A DNA stretch of 64,000 bases, from assembly GCF_900142755.1 (NCBI RefSeq), contig NZ_FRCA01000001.1, positions 370,888 through 434,887 on the forward strand. Direction: 5' to 3'. The notes under the pieces were generated by a model. The model was not told where the DNA came from. It did no database searches and worked only from the letters and a program-made list of their open reading frames with translations. The stretch is from Halomonas cupida (lineage in GTDB: Bacteria > Pseudomonadota > Gammaproteobacteria > Pseudomonadales > Halomonadaceae). Of this stretch, positions 39,407 to 48,554 are shown piece after piece; within the stretch, counting starts at the first letter, position 1; each line of letters opens with the position of its first letter. The translations under genes and the position numbers were made by a program.

Positions 39407-40066
39407 TTGCGCTATGAACTGGTGATTTTTGACTGGGATGGCACCCTGATGGATTCGATTGCCCGTATCGTGTCCAGTATGCAGGCTGCCGCCCTGGACG
39501 TGGGATGGGGGGCGCTGGAAGCGGCTGCGGTGCGCAATATCGTCGGCCTGGGGCTGCCGGAGGCCATCGCAGAACTGTGCCCGAGAATTACCGCCGGGCA
39601 GGCTGAAGCGCTCAAGGAACGTTATGCCTGGTACTTTGTGACGGGCAGCGAAGCCGACATGAGTTGGTACCCTGGAGTGGAACAGGGGTTGGCGCAACTG
39701 GCGGCCACTCCTGGCATGCGCCTGGCCGTGGCCACCGGCAAGAGCCGCAAGGGGCTGAATCGTGCCTTTAGTGAGCACTCCATCGAGCCGCTGTTCGCTG
39801 CCAGTCGCACCGCCGACGAAACCCGCTCCAAGCCCAATCCGCAGATGCTGGAAGAACTGCTGGTGGAGCTTGAGGTGCCGGTGGAGCGGGCGGTGATGGT
39901 CGGAGACACCGAGTATGACATGGCCATGGCGGCGGCACTGGGGATGGATGGCATTGCGGTGAGCTATGGTGTCCATTCCCGAGAGCGATTGCAGGCCTGT
40001 CGGCCGGTGGTCATGGCGGATGATTTTCAGGCAGTGATGGATGCGCTGCTGAGTCGCGGTAGTTGA
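39407..40066 (+). CDS. HAD-family hydrolase, phosphoglycolate phosphatase-like
   Basis: 219 residues. TTG 39407 is chosen: GAGGAG ends 8 nt before it and the protein then begins MRYELVIFDWDGTLMDS, with HAD motif I at residues 9-14. Motif II is VATGKSR, and motif IV is MVGDTEYDMAMA. The cap region is of the small alpha-helical subclass I type. Orthologues sit between rluC and an sppA-like gene in pseudomonads. The substrate is not known. Confidence 0.9.
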   Translation: MRYELVIFDWDGTLMDSIARIVSSMQAAALDVGWGALEAAAVRNIVGLGLPEAIAELCPRITAGQAEALKERYAWYFVTGSEADMSWYPGVEQGLAQLAATPGMRLAVATGKSRKGLNRAFSEHSIEPLFAASRTADETRSKPNPQMLEELLVELEVPVERAVMVGDTEYDMAMAAALGMDGIAVSYGVHSRERLQACRPVVMADDFQAVMDALLSRGS

Positions 40067-40097
40067 TGGAGGCCAAGGGGCCCATGGAGATGACGCA

Positions 40098-41144
40098 ATG
40101 AGTGACAGGTCAACGGAAGATCCCTGGACCCAGGGGCATGCACCCGAAGCGCTTGAGAGCGCCGTGTCGACCGAGGATATCGATGCGCTGCGTGAACAGC
40201 AGCGACTCAAGCAGATCGAGGTGATGGACCGCTGGATCGAGGGAGTGTTGGTGGAGCAGCGGCGCACACGCCGCTGGAAGCTGTTCTTCCGCCTGGCATG
40301 GTTGATGTTGTTTGTTGCCCTGGTGGGGTCGTTGGTCTATGCCGCAACCCGAGCACCGGTGGGCGGGGTGGTGGAGGGACAGCACCTGGGTGTGGTCGAG
40401 ATCAGGGGCGTGATCGATAGTGAATCACCGGCCAATGCTGATCGCATTATCGAGGGGCTCAATGCGGCCTGGGAGGCGTCGGACAGTGTTGCGTTGGTGC
40501 TGCATATCAATAGCCCGGGCGGCAGTCCGGTGCAATCCCAGCGTGTCTATGATGCCATACGGCGGCTGCGTGACAGCGGTGACAAGCCGATTATCGCCGT
40601 GGTGGAGGATATTGCAGCCAGCGGTGCCTATTACATGGCATCGGCGGCGGATGAGATTGTCGCATCTCCGGCCAGCCTGGTGGGGTCGATCGGGGTGATC
40701 TACTCCGGTTTCGGCCTCGGCGAGGCGATCGATAGTCTGGGCATTGAGCGACGGGTGTTCACGGCGGGGGACAACAAGGCCTTCCTTGATCCTTTCAGCG
40801 ATATTCGTCCCGAGCAGCAGGCATTCTGGCAGGAAGTTCTCAATACCACCTATCGCCAGTTCGTTGAGGACGTCAAGGCCGGGCGGGGAGATCGTCTGAG
40901 TGATGACCCTGATGTGTTCAGCGGGCTTATCTGGACCGGCGAACAGGCGAAGCAGCTAGGCCTGGTGGACGACATCGCCAGCATCGAGGATGTGGCGCGA
41001 GAGCGTCTGGATGAACCGAAGCTGCATGACTATACGCCGCCAGAGGCAACGTTGGATCGCATCAGTCGTGAGCTGGGCATGATGGCGACTCAACTGCTGG
41101 GGCTGTCGGAATCAGGGGCTCCGGTGCGCTATCAATTGCGCTGA
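40098..41144 (+). CDS. S49 signal-peptide-peptidase-like protease
   Basis: 348 residues with one N-terminal span (LFFRLAWLMLFVALVGSLVYAA) after a cytoplasmic start of about 70 residues. The catalytic Ser lies in DIAASGAYYMA and the Lys in GDNKAFLDPF, the Ser-Lys dyad of the short SppA form. Expected to digest cleaved signal peptides in the inner membrane or periplasm. SD GGAGATG lies before ATG 40098. Confidence 0.92.
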   Translation: MSDRSTEDPWTQGHAPEALESAVSTEDIDALREQQRLKQIEVMDRWIEGVLVEQRRTRRWKLFFRLAWLMLFVALVGSLVYAATRAPVGGVVEGQHLGVVEIRGVIDSESPANADRIIEGLNAAWEASDSVALVLHINSPGGSPVQSQRVYDAIRRLRDSGDKPIIAVVEDIAASGAYYMASAADEIVASPASLVGSIGVIYSGFGLGEAIDSLGIERRVFTAGDNKAFLDPFSDIRPEQQAFWQEVLNTTYRQFVEDVKAGRGDRLSDDPDVFSGLIWTGEQAKQLGLVDDIASIEDVARERLDEPKLHDYTPPEATLDRISRELGMMATQLLGLSESGAPVRYQLR

Positions 41145-41187
41145 AGCGGCGCGGGCGGCAATCGAGTCGCCCATGCTGGGATGGGTG

Positions 41188-41772
41188 TCACGTCGTTAGA
41201 GGATCAGCGCCGGCCTCGCGCAGCCACTGGCAAAGGCGAATCAGCGGCAGGCCGATCAACGTATTGGGGTCGTCACCTTCGAGACGCTCGAAGAGGGTGA
41301 TCCCCAATCCTTCCATGCGAAAGCTTCCTGCGCTGTCCAGCGGCTGCTCGCGGGCCACGTATGTCTCGATCTCCGCCTCGCTGAGCTGGCGGAAGATGAC
41401 ATCGTAATGTTCATGGGCCACCCGGTGGCTGCCCAGCCGAGTGTCGATCAGGGCCAGGCCGGTCAGGAAGCGTACGCGCTGGCCGGAGAAGCTGCTCAAC
41501 TGTTCATGAGCCCGTTGCTCGCTATGGGGTTTGCCGAGGATCTGGTCGGCGAAGACGGCGACCTGGTCCGAACCGATGATCAGGTGCTGCGGAAAGTCGT
41601 CAGCGAGGCGCTGGGCCTTGGCCAGTGCGAGGCGATGGACCAGTGCGCTCGGGGTCTCGTTGGCCAGAGGTCGTTCATCGATATCAGGGCTGGCACAGGT
41701 GAATGGCAGGCCAAGACGCGACAACAGGTCGCGGCGCCAGGGTGAGCTGGATGCCAGAACAATGCGGGACAT
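41188..41772 (-). CDS. maf: Maf/YceF nucleotide pyrophosphatase
   Basis: 194 residues from MSRIVLASSSPWRRDLLSRLG (CAGGAG 7 nt upstream). Maf family signatures: SSSPWRR at the N-terminus, SPDIDERP and IIGSDQVAVF (catalytic Asp). YceF-type members hydrolyse 7-methyl-GTP and are linked to the rpmF-plsX cluster, as here. Divergent from yceD. Confidence 0.93.
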   Translation of the reverse strand: MSRIVLASSSPWRRDLLSRLGLPFTCASPDIDERPLANETPSALVHRLALAKAQRLADDFPQHLIIGSDQVAVFADQILGKPHSEQRAHEQLSSFSGQRVRFLTGLALIDTRLGSHRVAHEHYDVIFRQLSEAEIETYVAREQPLDSAGSFRMEGLGITLFERLEGDDPNTLIGLPLIRLCQWLREAGADPLTT

Positions 41773-41814
41773 CTGTGGCTCCTGAACAAGGGGAGGGGCG
41801 GCAAATGAAGGAAG

Positions 41815-41820
41815 ATTATA
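41815..41820 (-). promoter_or_regulatory. Candidate maf -10 element
   Basis: A perfect TATAAT on the minus strand. No good -35 is seen, and the expected -35 position overlaps the TTGACA of the divergent yceD promoter, so the two promoters may compete for RNA polymerase. Confidence 0.4.
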
Positions 41821-41839
41821 ACCCATTGAGAACATGGCT

Positions 41840-41868
41840 TTGACAGGGGGGCAGCGAGTGCCTATCAT
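41840..41868 (+). promoter_or_regulatory. Near-consensus promoter of the yceD-rpmF-fab operon
   Basis: TTGACA (41840-41845), 17-nt spacer, TATCAT (41863-41868). The transcription start would fall around 41874-41876, only 2-4 nt before the yceD ATG (41878). No SD exists between -10 and ATG. The mRNA would be leaderless or nearly so. Confidence 0.75.
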
Positions 41869-41877
41869 TGCGCGCCT

Positions 41878-42411
41878 ATGTTGACCTCACGATTGCCCGG
41901 CAGGGTCGAGCCGTACAAGCTCGCTGCCCATGCCGAACACCTTGAAGGCCTGGTGGCGCTGGCCGATATGGATCGTCTGACCGAAGAGGTCGGCATCCAG
42001 CAGGGCGACGCCAGTGTCTGGCTGGAGTTCGCCATTGACGCTCAGGGGCGTCGGGTGATCCGGGGGCGCCTGGAGGCCGATCTGCAGCTGCCGTGTCGGC
42101 GCTGCCTCGAGCCCATGGCCCAACATGTCGCGAGCGACTTCCTGCTCGGGCTCGTCTCCAGTGACGACCTGGCAGCCGAATTGCCCAGCACTCATGAACC
42201 AGTGCTGGTCGAAAACGAACAGCTGAACCTGCTTGGGGCTGTCGAGGATGAACTGATCCTCAGCCTGCCCCAGGTGGTCTACCACGACGAGTCAGCATGT
42301 CCTGTCTCGCGCGAGCAGCTGAGCAGCGGGGCGGATGCCGAAGCCTCGGAAGCGCCTTCTGGCAGCCCCTTTGATGTGCTCAAGCGCCTCAAGGGCAACA
42401 CCGAATCCTGA
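41878..42411 (+). CDS. yceD: YceD/DUF177, 23S rRNA accumulation protein
   Basis: 177 residues; DUF177 family, required for large-subunit rRNA accumulation in E. coli and plants. The family's Cys pair (LPCRRCLEPM) and EDELILSLPQVVYHDE motif are visible. The start MLTSRLPGRVEPYKLAAHAEHLEG fits homologues in pseudomonads, which confirms that the ATG lies right at the predicted transcription start. Followed by rpmF after 24 nt. Confidence 0.93.
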   Translation: MLTSRLPGRVEPYKLAAHAEHLEGLVALADMDRLTEEVGIQQGDASVWLEFAIDAQGRRVIRGRLEADLQLPCRRCLEPMAQHVASDFLLGLVSSDDLAAELPSTHEPVLVENEQLNLLGAVEDELILSLPQVVYHDESACPVSREQLSSGADAEASEAPSGSPFDVLKRLKGNTES

Positions 42412-42435
42412 TCGATACTTGTGGAGTGAATTCCC

Positions 42436-42606
42436 ATGGCAGTTCAACAGAACCGTAAAACCCGTTCCAAGCGCGGCATGCGTCGTAGCCACGATGCGCT
42501 GAGTGCCCCGACCCTGTCTCAGGACAAGGAAACCGGTACCACTCACCTGCGTCATCACGTCGCTCCGGACGGCTTCTATCGTGGTCGCAAGGTCGTCGAC
42601 GCCTGA
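42436..42606 (+). CDS. rpmF: 50S ribosomal protein L32
   Basis: 56 residues: [20 protein letters not shown] at the start, then the conserved [18 protein letters not shown] end. The zinc-binding Cys residues are absent (C-minus form), as in many gammaproteobacteria. GTGGAG lies upstream. Always between yceD and plsX. Confidence 0.97.
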   Translation: MAVQQNRKTRSKRGMRRSHDALSAPTLSQDKETGTTHLRHHVAPDGFYRGRKVVDA

Positions 42607-42641
42607 GGCGACGACGTACCTGATACCGTCTGGCCGCTGAG

Positions 42642-43709
42642 ATGCGGATTGCCGTTGATGCCATGGGTGGGGACAAGGGGCCCCATGCAACTGTGGTAGG
42701 TGCGGCCAGCGCGGTCATCGAAGACCCGAATCTCGAGATCCAGCTGTTTGGTCCCCTTCAGCAGCTGAAGGACGAGATTTCACGCCTGCCGCGGCCTCTG
42801 GTCGCGGCGGCGTCGCGTATGCGCCTGGTGGATGCGCCTGATGTCATCGTGCAATCCATGCGCCCCTCGGAAGCTCTGCGTCATGCGCAGAATTCGAGTA
42901 TGGCGCGCATGCTTGAGTGCGTGGCCTGCGGTGATGCCGCTGTTGGTGTCAGCTCCGGCAATACCGGAGCCCTGATGGCGCTGTCGCGCCGCGCATTGGG
43001 TATGGTCGCGGGAATTCCGCGGCCGGCCATCAGTACTGCCATTCCCACTCGAAATGATGGGCGCTGTTATCTACTGGATCTCGGGGCCAATGTCGACGTT
43101 TCTGCCGCGCGGCTGGTTGACTTTGCCTTGATGGGTGATGCCATGGCGCGCCATGTCGACGGTATCGCTGCACCACGTATTGCGTTGCTCAATGTCGGTG
43201 CCGAGTCGACCAAGGGAGCGGCCAGCGTGCAGCAGGCTGACCTGGAACTTCGGCGCCTTGGCGGTATCAATTACTGCGGCTTCATCGAGGGCGATGGTAT
43301 CTTCGCCGGTGAAGCGGATGTGGTGGTGTGCGACGGTTTTGTCGGCAACGCCGTGCTCAAGGCCAGCGAAGGCCTGGCGCGGATGCTGGTGCAGCGTGTG
43401 CAGGCAACTTTCGAGGCCCACTGGAGCAGTCGTCTGGTGGGGCTGTTGGCGCGTCCTGCACTCAAACGCCTCAAGAATGAGCTGGATCCGGTGCGTTACA
43501 ACGGCGCCAGCCTGTTGGGGTTGGCGGGAATCATTATCAAGAGTCACGGCAGCTGCGATGCAGCAGGCTTCCATTACGCGCTCAGACGAGCCGTGCAGGA
43601 AGTCAGTCGTGACTTGCCGAGCCGGCTGGAGGCCGAGCTCGTTCATCGTCGATCAGTGTCGTCTCCGGCTGGAGGACATTCGTTGCCAGGGCTGGCAGCT
43701 GATCGGTGA
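42642..43709 (+). CDS. plsX: Acyl-ACP:phosphate acyltransferase PlsX
   Basis: Peripheral membrane enzyme that makes acyl-phosphate for phospholipid synthesis. 355 residues; [14 protein letters not shown] start, [40 protein letters not shown] and the C-terminal [13 protein letters not shown]. fabH, which follows plsX in E. coli, is missing and fabD comes next, as in pseudomonads. Confidence 0.97.
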   Translation: MRIAVDAMGGDKGPHATVVGAASAVIEDPNLEIQLFGPLQQLKDEISRLPRPLVAAASRMRLVDAPDVIVQSMRPSEALRHAQNSSMARMLECVACGDAAVGVSSGNTGALMALSRRALGMVAGIPRPAISTAIPTRNDGRCYLLDLGANVDVSAARLVDFALMGDAMARHVDGIAAPRIALLNVGAESTKGAASVQQADLELRRLGGINYCGFIEGDGIFAGEADVVVCDGFVGNAVLKASEGLARMLVQRVQATFEAHWSSRLVGLLARPALKRLKNELDPVRYNGASLLGLAGIIIKSHGSCDAAGFHYALRRAVQEVSRDLPSRLEAELVHRRSVSSPAGGHSLPGLAADR

Positions 43710-43733
43710 CCAACAAGAGCATAGGTGATCGAC

Positions 43734-44681
43734 ATGACCCAACCGCTTGCCCTTATCTTTCCTGGGCAGGGCTCGCAGCAGGTAGGGATGCTGCGTGAAC
43801 TGGCGGAACGCTACAGTGTGGTGAGAACCACCTTCGAGGAAGCCGCAGAAGCACTCGGCTATGATCTGTGGAAGGTCGTGCAGGAAGGGCCGGACACCGC
43901 GCTCAACGCTACCGCTTGCACACAGCCGGCGTTGTTGGCCTCGAGTGTGGCCATCTGGCGTGTCTGGCAGGAACTCGAAGGGCCGCGCCCTGGCGCCATG
44001 GCCGGGCATAGTCTCGGTGAGTACAGCGCCATGGTCTGCGCCGGTGTGATGACATTTGCCGAAGGCGTGCGTCTGGTGCGCCTGCGTGGTGAGGCCATGC
44101 AGGAAGCAGTGCCGGCCGGAGAGGGCGCCATGGCGGCAATTCTCGGTCTCGAGGATGCTGCTGTTGAGGCTGCCTGTGTCGAGGCTGCGCAGGGGGACGT
44201 GGTCTCCGCTGTCAACTACAATGCCCCGGGGCAGGTGGTGATTGCCGGTTCCCGTCAGGCGGTGGATCGTGCGATAGCGGCCTGTCAGGCGGCAGGTGCC
44301 AAGCGCGCCATGCCGCTGCCGGTGTCGGTGCCATCGCATTGTGCACTGATGCGTCCGGCGGCCGAACGTCTGGCGGAGGCGTTGAATGACATCGAGCTGC
44401 GTGCGCCGCGCTATACGGTGGTTCAGAATGTGGATGCCTGTGCTCACGCTGACGTCGAGACATTGCGTACGCGTCTGATTGAGCAGCTCTATCAGCCTGT
44501 GCGCTGGGTCTCTTGTGTCGAGGCCATGGCGTCTGGTGGTGCCGAGGTCTTCATCGAGTGTGGCCCCGGCAAGGTGCTGACCGGCCTCAACAAGCGTATT
44601 GCTCGTGGCAGTCGCGGGCTGGCGGTCAACGACCCCGATAGCCTGTCTGCAGCGCTGGAGCTGGCACGAGAAGTGCTTTGA
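43734..44681 (+). CDS. fabD: Malonyl-CoA:ACP transacylase FabD
   Basis: Loads malonate onto ACP. ATG 43734 (MTQPLALIFPGQGSQQVGM) with AGGTGA 5 nt upstream is preferred to GTG 43725; 315 residues. The catalytic Ser lies in GHSLGEYSA; the Arg in RLRGEAMQ and the His in VPSHCALM complete the active site. The stop codon is inside a 17-bp triplicated sequence. Confidence 0.96.
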   Translation: MTQPLALIFPGQGSQQVGMLRELAERYSVVRTTFEEAAEALGYDLWKVVQEGPDTALNATACTQPALLASSVAIWRVWQELEGPRPGAMAGHSLGEYSAMVCAGVMTFAEGVRLVRLRGEAMQEAVPAGEGAMAAILGLEDAAVEAACVEAAQGDVVSAVNYNAPGQVVIAGSRQAVDRAIAACQAAGAKRAMPLPVSVPSHCALMRPAAERLAEALNDIELRAPRYTVVQNVDACAHADVETLRTRLIEQLYQPVRWVSCVEAMASGGAEVFIECGPGKVLTGLNKRIARGSRGLAVNDPDSLSAALELAREVL

Positions 44682-44716
44682 CACGAAAAGCACTTTGATA
44701 CGAGAAGTGCCTTGAA
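44666..44716. repeat. 17-bp tandem triplication over the fabD stop
   Basis: ACGAGAAGTGCTTTGAC (44666-44682), ACGAAAAGCACTTTGAT (44683-44699) and ACGAGAAGTGCCTTGAA (44700-44716). The fabD TGA at 44679-44681 is in the first copy. Confidence 0.9.
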
Positions 44717-44739
44717 GAGACGAGGTCCCGTGACGTTGT

Positions 44740-44763
44740 GCCCGACCGAGCTTCGGGTCGGGC
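44740..44763 (+). terminator. Hairpin between fabD and fabG
   Basis: GCCCGACC/GGTCGGGC (8 bp) around an 8-nt loop, followed by CGTTTC. It may be an attenuator within the operon; the T run is minimal. Confidence 0.4.
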
Positions 44764-44804
44764 CGTTTCAACGGACCTGTTCGATGAATTAACGGGAAGT
44801 GATC

Positions 44805-45548
44805 ATGACAACCGAGCGTAGAGTCGCCCTCATTACTGGAGCCAGTCGCGGCATCGGTCGCGCCATCGCGCACGAGCTGGGACGGCAGGGCTGTGTCGTT
44901 ATCGGCACGGCGACATCGGATAGTGGCGCCGAGCGTATCGATGCGGATCTCAAGGCCAATGGCATCGAAGGTGCCGGTCGCTGCCTTGATGTCACCGACC
45001 AGCAGAGCATCGATGGCTTGATCAAGGCGATCGGTGAGGAATTTGGTGCACCGACCATTCTTGTCAACAACGCCGGCATTACCCGCGATAACCTGCTGAT
45101 GCGGATGAAGGAAGACGAGTGGGACAGCGTGGTGGACACCAACCTCAAGTCTGTCTACCGCGTCAGCAAAGCCTGCCTGCGTGGCATGACCCGGGCACGC
45201 TGGGGGCGTATCGTATCGATCAGTTCGGTAGTGGCGACCATGGGCAACCTCGGTCAGACCAACTATGCTGCTGCCAAGGCCGGTATGGAAGGTTTCACCC
45301 GTGCGCTGGCGCGTGAGGTTGCATCTCGCGATATTACCGTCAATGCTGTGGCTCCGGGGTTCATCGCGACCGATATGACCGATGCACTGTCCGAGGAGCA
45401 GCATACCCAGCTCAAGGGGCAGGTGCCGCTGGCACGCCTCGGCAAGCCGGAAGAAATCGCCGCCGCTGTCGGATTTCTTGTCAGTGACGGAGCGGGATAC
45501 ATCACTGGCGAGACGCTGCATGTCAATGGTGGCATGAATATGCGTTGA
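44805..45548 (+). CDS. fabG: 3-oxoacyl-ACP reductase FabG
   Basis: NADPH-dependent reductase of fatty acid elongation. ATG 44805 follows GGGAAG at 5 nt; GTG 44799 is a less likely start. 247 residues of the SDR fold: cofactor loop TGASRGIG, NNAGITRDN, Ser of SISSVVATMG, and YAAAKAGMEGF with the catalytic Tyr/Lys. Confidence 0.97.
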   Translation: MTTERRVALITGASRGIGRAIAHELGRQGCVVIGTATSDSGAERIDADLKANGIEGAGRCLDVTDQQSIDGLIKAIGEEFGAPTILVNNAGITRDNLLMRMKEDEWDSVVDTNLKSVYRVSKACLRGMTRARWGRIVSISSVVATMGNLGQTNYAAAKAGMEGFTRALAREVASRDITVNAVAPGFIATDMTDALSEEQHTQLKGQVPLARLGKPEEIAAAVGFLVSDGAGYITGETLHVNGGMNMR

Positions 45549-45566
45549 ACGCGCACCCTGCGTGTG

Positions 45567-45609
45567 TTGCGTCGACCCCGAGGGGTCTATAAACTACCCC
45601 GCAGTTTAT
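45567..45609 (+). promoter_or_regulatory. Candidate acpP promoter and leader hairpin
   Basis: TTGCGT (45567-45572) and TATAAA (45588-45593), spacer only 15 nt. ATAAACT/AGTTTAT (45589-45609) forms a 7-bp hairpin over the -10 and start region. acpP usually has its own strong promoter; this one is tentative. Confidence 0.35.
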
Positions 45610-45667
45610 TGCGGATTAAACAGCTGGTCATCAGAACGGCTAACGTGAACGACTGGAGTACGATTAA

Positions 45668-45901
45668 ATGAGCACCATCGAAGAGCGCGTGAAGAAAGTT
45701 GTAGCTGAGCGCCTGAACGTCAAGGAAGAGGATATTCAGAACTCATCTTCCTTCACCGAGGACCTGGGCGCTGATTCCCTGGATACCGTCGAGCTGGTGA
45801 TGGCGCTGGAAGAGGAATTCGATACCGAAATTCCTGACGAAGAAGCAGAGAAGATCACCACTGTTCAGGAAGCTATCGACTACGTCAACGCTCACCAGTA
45901 A
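45668..45901 (+). CDS. acpP: Acyl carrier protein
   Basis: 77-residue acidic carrier for fatty acid synthesis. The phosphopantetheine attachment Ser is in [18 protein letters not shown]. Sequence and length are nearly those of E. coli AcpP. GGAGTACGATTA precedes the ATG. It is followed by two hairpins, the second an intrinsic terminator. Confidence 0.98.
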   Translation: MSTIEERVKKVVAERLNVKEEDIQNSSSFTEDLGADSLDTVELVMALEEEFDTEIPDEEAEKITTVQEAIDYVNAHQ

Positions 45902-46003
45902 GTTCACATCAGCGTTTGCTGATCGAGCTTTCGGTGGCGGTCGATGCCGCTTGCTGAAATGAGAGAGCCAGACTCCCTGAAACCAGGGAGTTCAACTCTC
46001 CGG

Positions 46004-46034
46004 AAAGCCGCCCTCCAGACGAGGGCGGCTTTTG
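46004..46034 (+). terminator. Rho-independent terminator after acpP
   Basis: AAAGCCGCCCTC/GAGGGCGGCTTT, a 12-bp perfect stem with CAGAC loop and TTTT, 100 nt after the acpP stop. Confidence 0.92.
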
Positions 46035-46196
46035 CATATCTGGAAGGCCCTCGCGCGATATCTAAAAGGCTCACCCTGTAGCCGTCTGATGTCGATATGG
46101 AGGCCTGCCGCGGCCATTCGGAGCCGCACAGCATCGGCTTGACACCGGAGCTGGATTTCGCGCTGGGCCGGGGGAGCGCAGTGGTGTCCTCTCAGG

Positions 46197-46202
46197 TATA
46201 AT
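46197..46202 (+). promoter_or_regulatory. Candidate fabF -10
   Basis: Perfect TATAAT 63 nt before the fabF ATG, downstream of the acpP terminator. No convincing -35; a TTGACA at 46139 is too far away. Confidence 0.4.
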
Positions 46203-46265
46203 GCGCGCAACATGACGACCCTCTGGAAGCGGGTCGTGATCAATTGGATGTCTGGAGGAAAGCTG

Positions 46266-47504
46266 ATGTCTCGCAGAAGGGTAGTGGTGACTGGCCTGGG
46301 ACTGGTCACGCCGGTTGGCAATACCGTCAAGGAAAGCTGGGAGAGCATTCTGGCCGGCAAGAGCGGTGTGGCGCCCATCGAGCACTTTGATGTCAGCGGC
46401 TTCAATACGCGTTTTGGCGGCTCGGTCAAGGATTTCGACATCAGCCCGTACCTGAACCCCAAGGATGCGCGCAAGATGGACCTGTTCATCCAGTACGGCG
46501 TTGCCGCCGGGGCTCAGGCCATCAGTGATGCCGGTATCGAGTGCAACGACGAGAATGCTGATCGTATCGGTGTTGCCATCGGGTCGGGCATCGGTGGGCT
46601 GCCGATGATCGAGCACAACCATCACGCGCTGCTCAAGAGCGGTACGCGCCGTATCTCGCCGTTCTTTGTGCCGGGATCCATCATCAACATGATCTCGGGC
46701 AATCTGGCGATCCAGCATGGCTTCCGAGGCCCCAACATCGCGATCACCACGGCCTGTACCACCGGTACCCATAATATCGGCTACAGCGCTCGTACCATCG
46801 CCTATGGCGATGCCGATGTGATGGTCTGTGGTGGCGCCGAGATGGCCACCACACCGTTGGGCCTGGGTGGCTTCTCCGCAGCTCGCGCGCTGTCCACCCG
46901 CAACGACGATCCGCAAGCGGCAAGTCGTCCCTGGGATCGTGATCGTGATGGCTTCGTGCTCTCCGACGGTGCTGGTGTACTGGTGCTCGAGGAATACGAG
47001 CACGCCAAGGCTCGTGGTGCGAACATCTACGCTGAACTGATCGGCTTCGGCATGAGCGATGACGCCTATCACATGACCTTGCCGCCGGAAGACGGTAGAG
47101 GCGCGGCGGCTTCCATGGCCAATGCAATCAAGGATGCTGCCATCGATCCGTCCGCGATCGACTACATCAATGCGCACGGAACCTCGACTGCTGCGGGTGA
47201 TCTGGCGGAGAGTCGCGCCGTCGAGAAGGTCATGGGCAGCGCTGCCGAAAAGGTGGCCGTCAGCTCGACCAAGTCGATGATCGGTCACCTGCTGGGCGCC
47301 GCCGGTGCGGTGGAAGCGGTATTCAGCATTCTCGCCATTCGCGACAATGTATTGCCGCCGACCATCAACCTCGACAACCCGCAGGAAGGCTGTGTGCTCG
47401 ACTATGTGCCGCACACCGCTCGTGAGTCGAAGGTGGATGTCTCGCTGTCGAACTCCTTCGGCTTCGGTGGCACCAACGGAACTCTGGTGTTCAAGCGCGT
47501 CTGA
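46266..47504 (+). CDS. fabF: 3-oxoacyl-ACP synthase II FabF
   Basis: Condensing enzyme of fatty acid elongation. ATG 46266 ([18 protein letters not shown]) has GGAGGAAAG upstream; the frame is open a further 18 codons without family similarity. 412 residues. Catalytic Cys in [11 protein letters not shown], the two His in [11 protein letters not shown] and [12 protein letters not shown], and [10 protein letters not shown] at the end. As fabH is not in the cluster, initiation must be encoded elsewhere. Confidence 0.97.
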   Translation: MSRRRVVVTGLGLVTPVGNTVKESWESILAGKSGVAPIEHFDVSGFNTRFGGSVKDFDISPYLNPKDARKMDLFIQYGVAAGAQAISDAGIECNDENADRIGVAIGSGIGGLPMIEHNHHALLKSGTRRISPFFVPGSIINMISGNLAIQHGFRGPNIAITTACTTGTHNIGYSARTIAYGDADVMVCGGAEMATTPLGLGGFSAARALSTRNDDPQAASRPWDRDRDGFVLSDGAGVLVLEEYEHAKARGANIYAELIGFGMSDDAYHMTLPPEDGRGAAASMANAIKDAAIDPSAIDYINAHGTSTAAGDLAESRAVEKVMGSAAEKVAVSSTKSMIGHLLGAAGAVEAVFSILAIRDNVLPPTINLDNPQEGCVLDYVPHTARESKVDVSLSNSFGFGGTNGTLVFKRV

Positions 47505-47511
47505 TGGGTCA

Positions 47512-48345
47512 ATGGGTTTCGTGAAACAGGATCTCGTGAACCAGACACAGTTGCCGCTCGACGACCGTGGCCTTGCCTATGGTGACGGTCTGTTCGAGAC
47601 AGTGCTGGTTCGCGATGGGCGTCCACAGTTGTGGGATCTTCATCTGCAGAGGCTCCGGCGTGGCTGTCGTGTGTTGGGCATGCCGCCACCTGCCGAGTCA
47701 GAGCTGGAGAGGTTGCCTGCGACGCTGGGTGCGGGCCTCAAGGTGCTCAAGCTGATCTATACCCGCGGCAGCGGCGGTCGCGGTTATGCTCTTCCAGCTC
47801 AGCCCGTCCCTCGTCTGGTGTGGCAGGCCCAGGACTTTTCCCCGGATACACAGCGTTGGCAGGGTGTCACGGTTCGGCTGTGTCGCACTGGTCTGGCGCG
47901 TCAACCGTTGCTGGCCGGCATCAAGCACATGGCGCGCCTCGAGAATGTTCTGGCGCGGGGAGAGTGGCAGGACCCCATGGTTGCCGAAGGCCTGTTGATG
48001 GATTGCGAGGGTCTGGTGATCGAGGCCACCAGTATGAACCTGTTCTGGGCACCGGAAACAAGCCATCAAACACCGGTGTACACACCGCCCCTGGACCAGT
48101 GTGGTGTGGCGGGAACGTTGCGTCAGGCGCTGTTGGATCTTGCCGTGCTCGAGGAGCACCCTCTGGTCGCTGATCAGTTGCCCGGTTGTGCCGCGCTCTG
48201 GGTCGGCAATAGTGTTCAGGGTGTCTGGCCGGTTTCACGTCTCGAGGATGCCGACGGGCGGGAACTTGCCCGGTGGCAACCTGGTCATCTACATCGTGAC
48301 CTTCAACATCAGGCGCACCTGGCGCTCGGGTATGTTGGTGGCTGA
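47512..48345 (+). CDS. pabC: 4-amino-4-deoxychorismate lyase PabC
   Basis: PLP enzyme that makes p-aminobenzoate for folate. It is a fold-type IV protein of about 277 residues. DRGLAYGDGLFETVLV is the family start. The PLP Lys lies in LAGIKHMARLENVLAR, and EATSMNLFWA and PLDQCGVAGTLRQ follow. ATG 47512, GTG 47521 and GTG 47536 are all possible starts; none has a strong SD. The fabF-pabC-mltG order is conserved. Confidence 0.92.
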   Translation: MGFVKQDLVNQTQLPLDDRGLAYGDGLFETVLVRDGRPQLWDLHLQRLRRGCRVLGMPPPAESELERLPATLGAGLKVLKLIYTRGSGGRGYALPAQPVPRLVWQAQDFSPDTQRWQGVTVRLCRTGLARQPLLAGIKHMARLENVLARGEWQDPMVAEGLLMDCEGLVIEATSMNLFWAPETSHQTPVYTPPLDQCGVAGTLRQALLDLAVLEEHPLVADQLPGCAALWVGNSVQGVWPVSRLEDADGRELARWQPGHLHRDLQHQAHLALGYVGG

Positions 48346-48554
48346 AGGGGGCGACGATCGCCATTCGGCAGTCATGTCGAATGGATAACGGTACAGGAGG
48401 TGCCGTTGCCGACCACCGAGTCGGCGCTGACTTGCACCGCTCCCGCAGAGACTGATCTCGGCAGGTGGAGGTGTGAGCGTCAATCAAGGGGGCCGGGAAG
48501 ATCCACTTGATGACCGGGTTGATGGTTTCTTCTGCTGGCAATCAAGGAAAAGTC

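Larger units (their letters stand above)
45902..46265 (+). other. acpP-fabF intergenic region
   Basis: 364 nt. It holds a hairpin ACTCCCTG/CAGGGAGT (45972-45991, with outer GAGAG/CTCTC pairing), a strong terminator (46004-46034), and a TATAAT at 46197 ahead of fabF. No protein-coding potential is seen. Confidence 0.7.

Noticed and set aside
43653..45521. A 622-codon minus-strand frame opposite fabD and fabG
   Set aside because: Shadow of the plus-strand genes; no family features.
46139..46144. TTGACA before fabF
   Set aside because: No -10 at suitable distance; the nearby TATAAT is 52 nt away.
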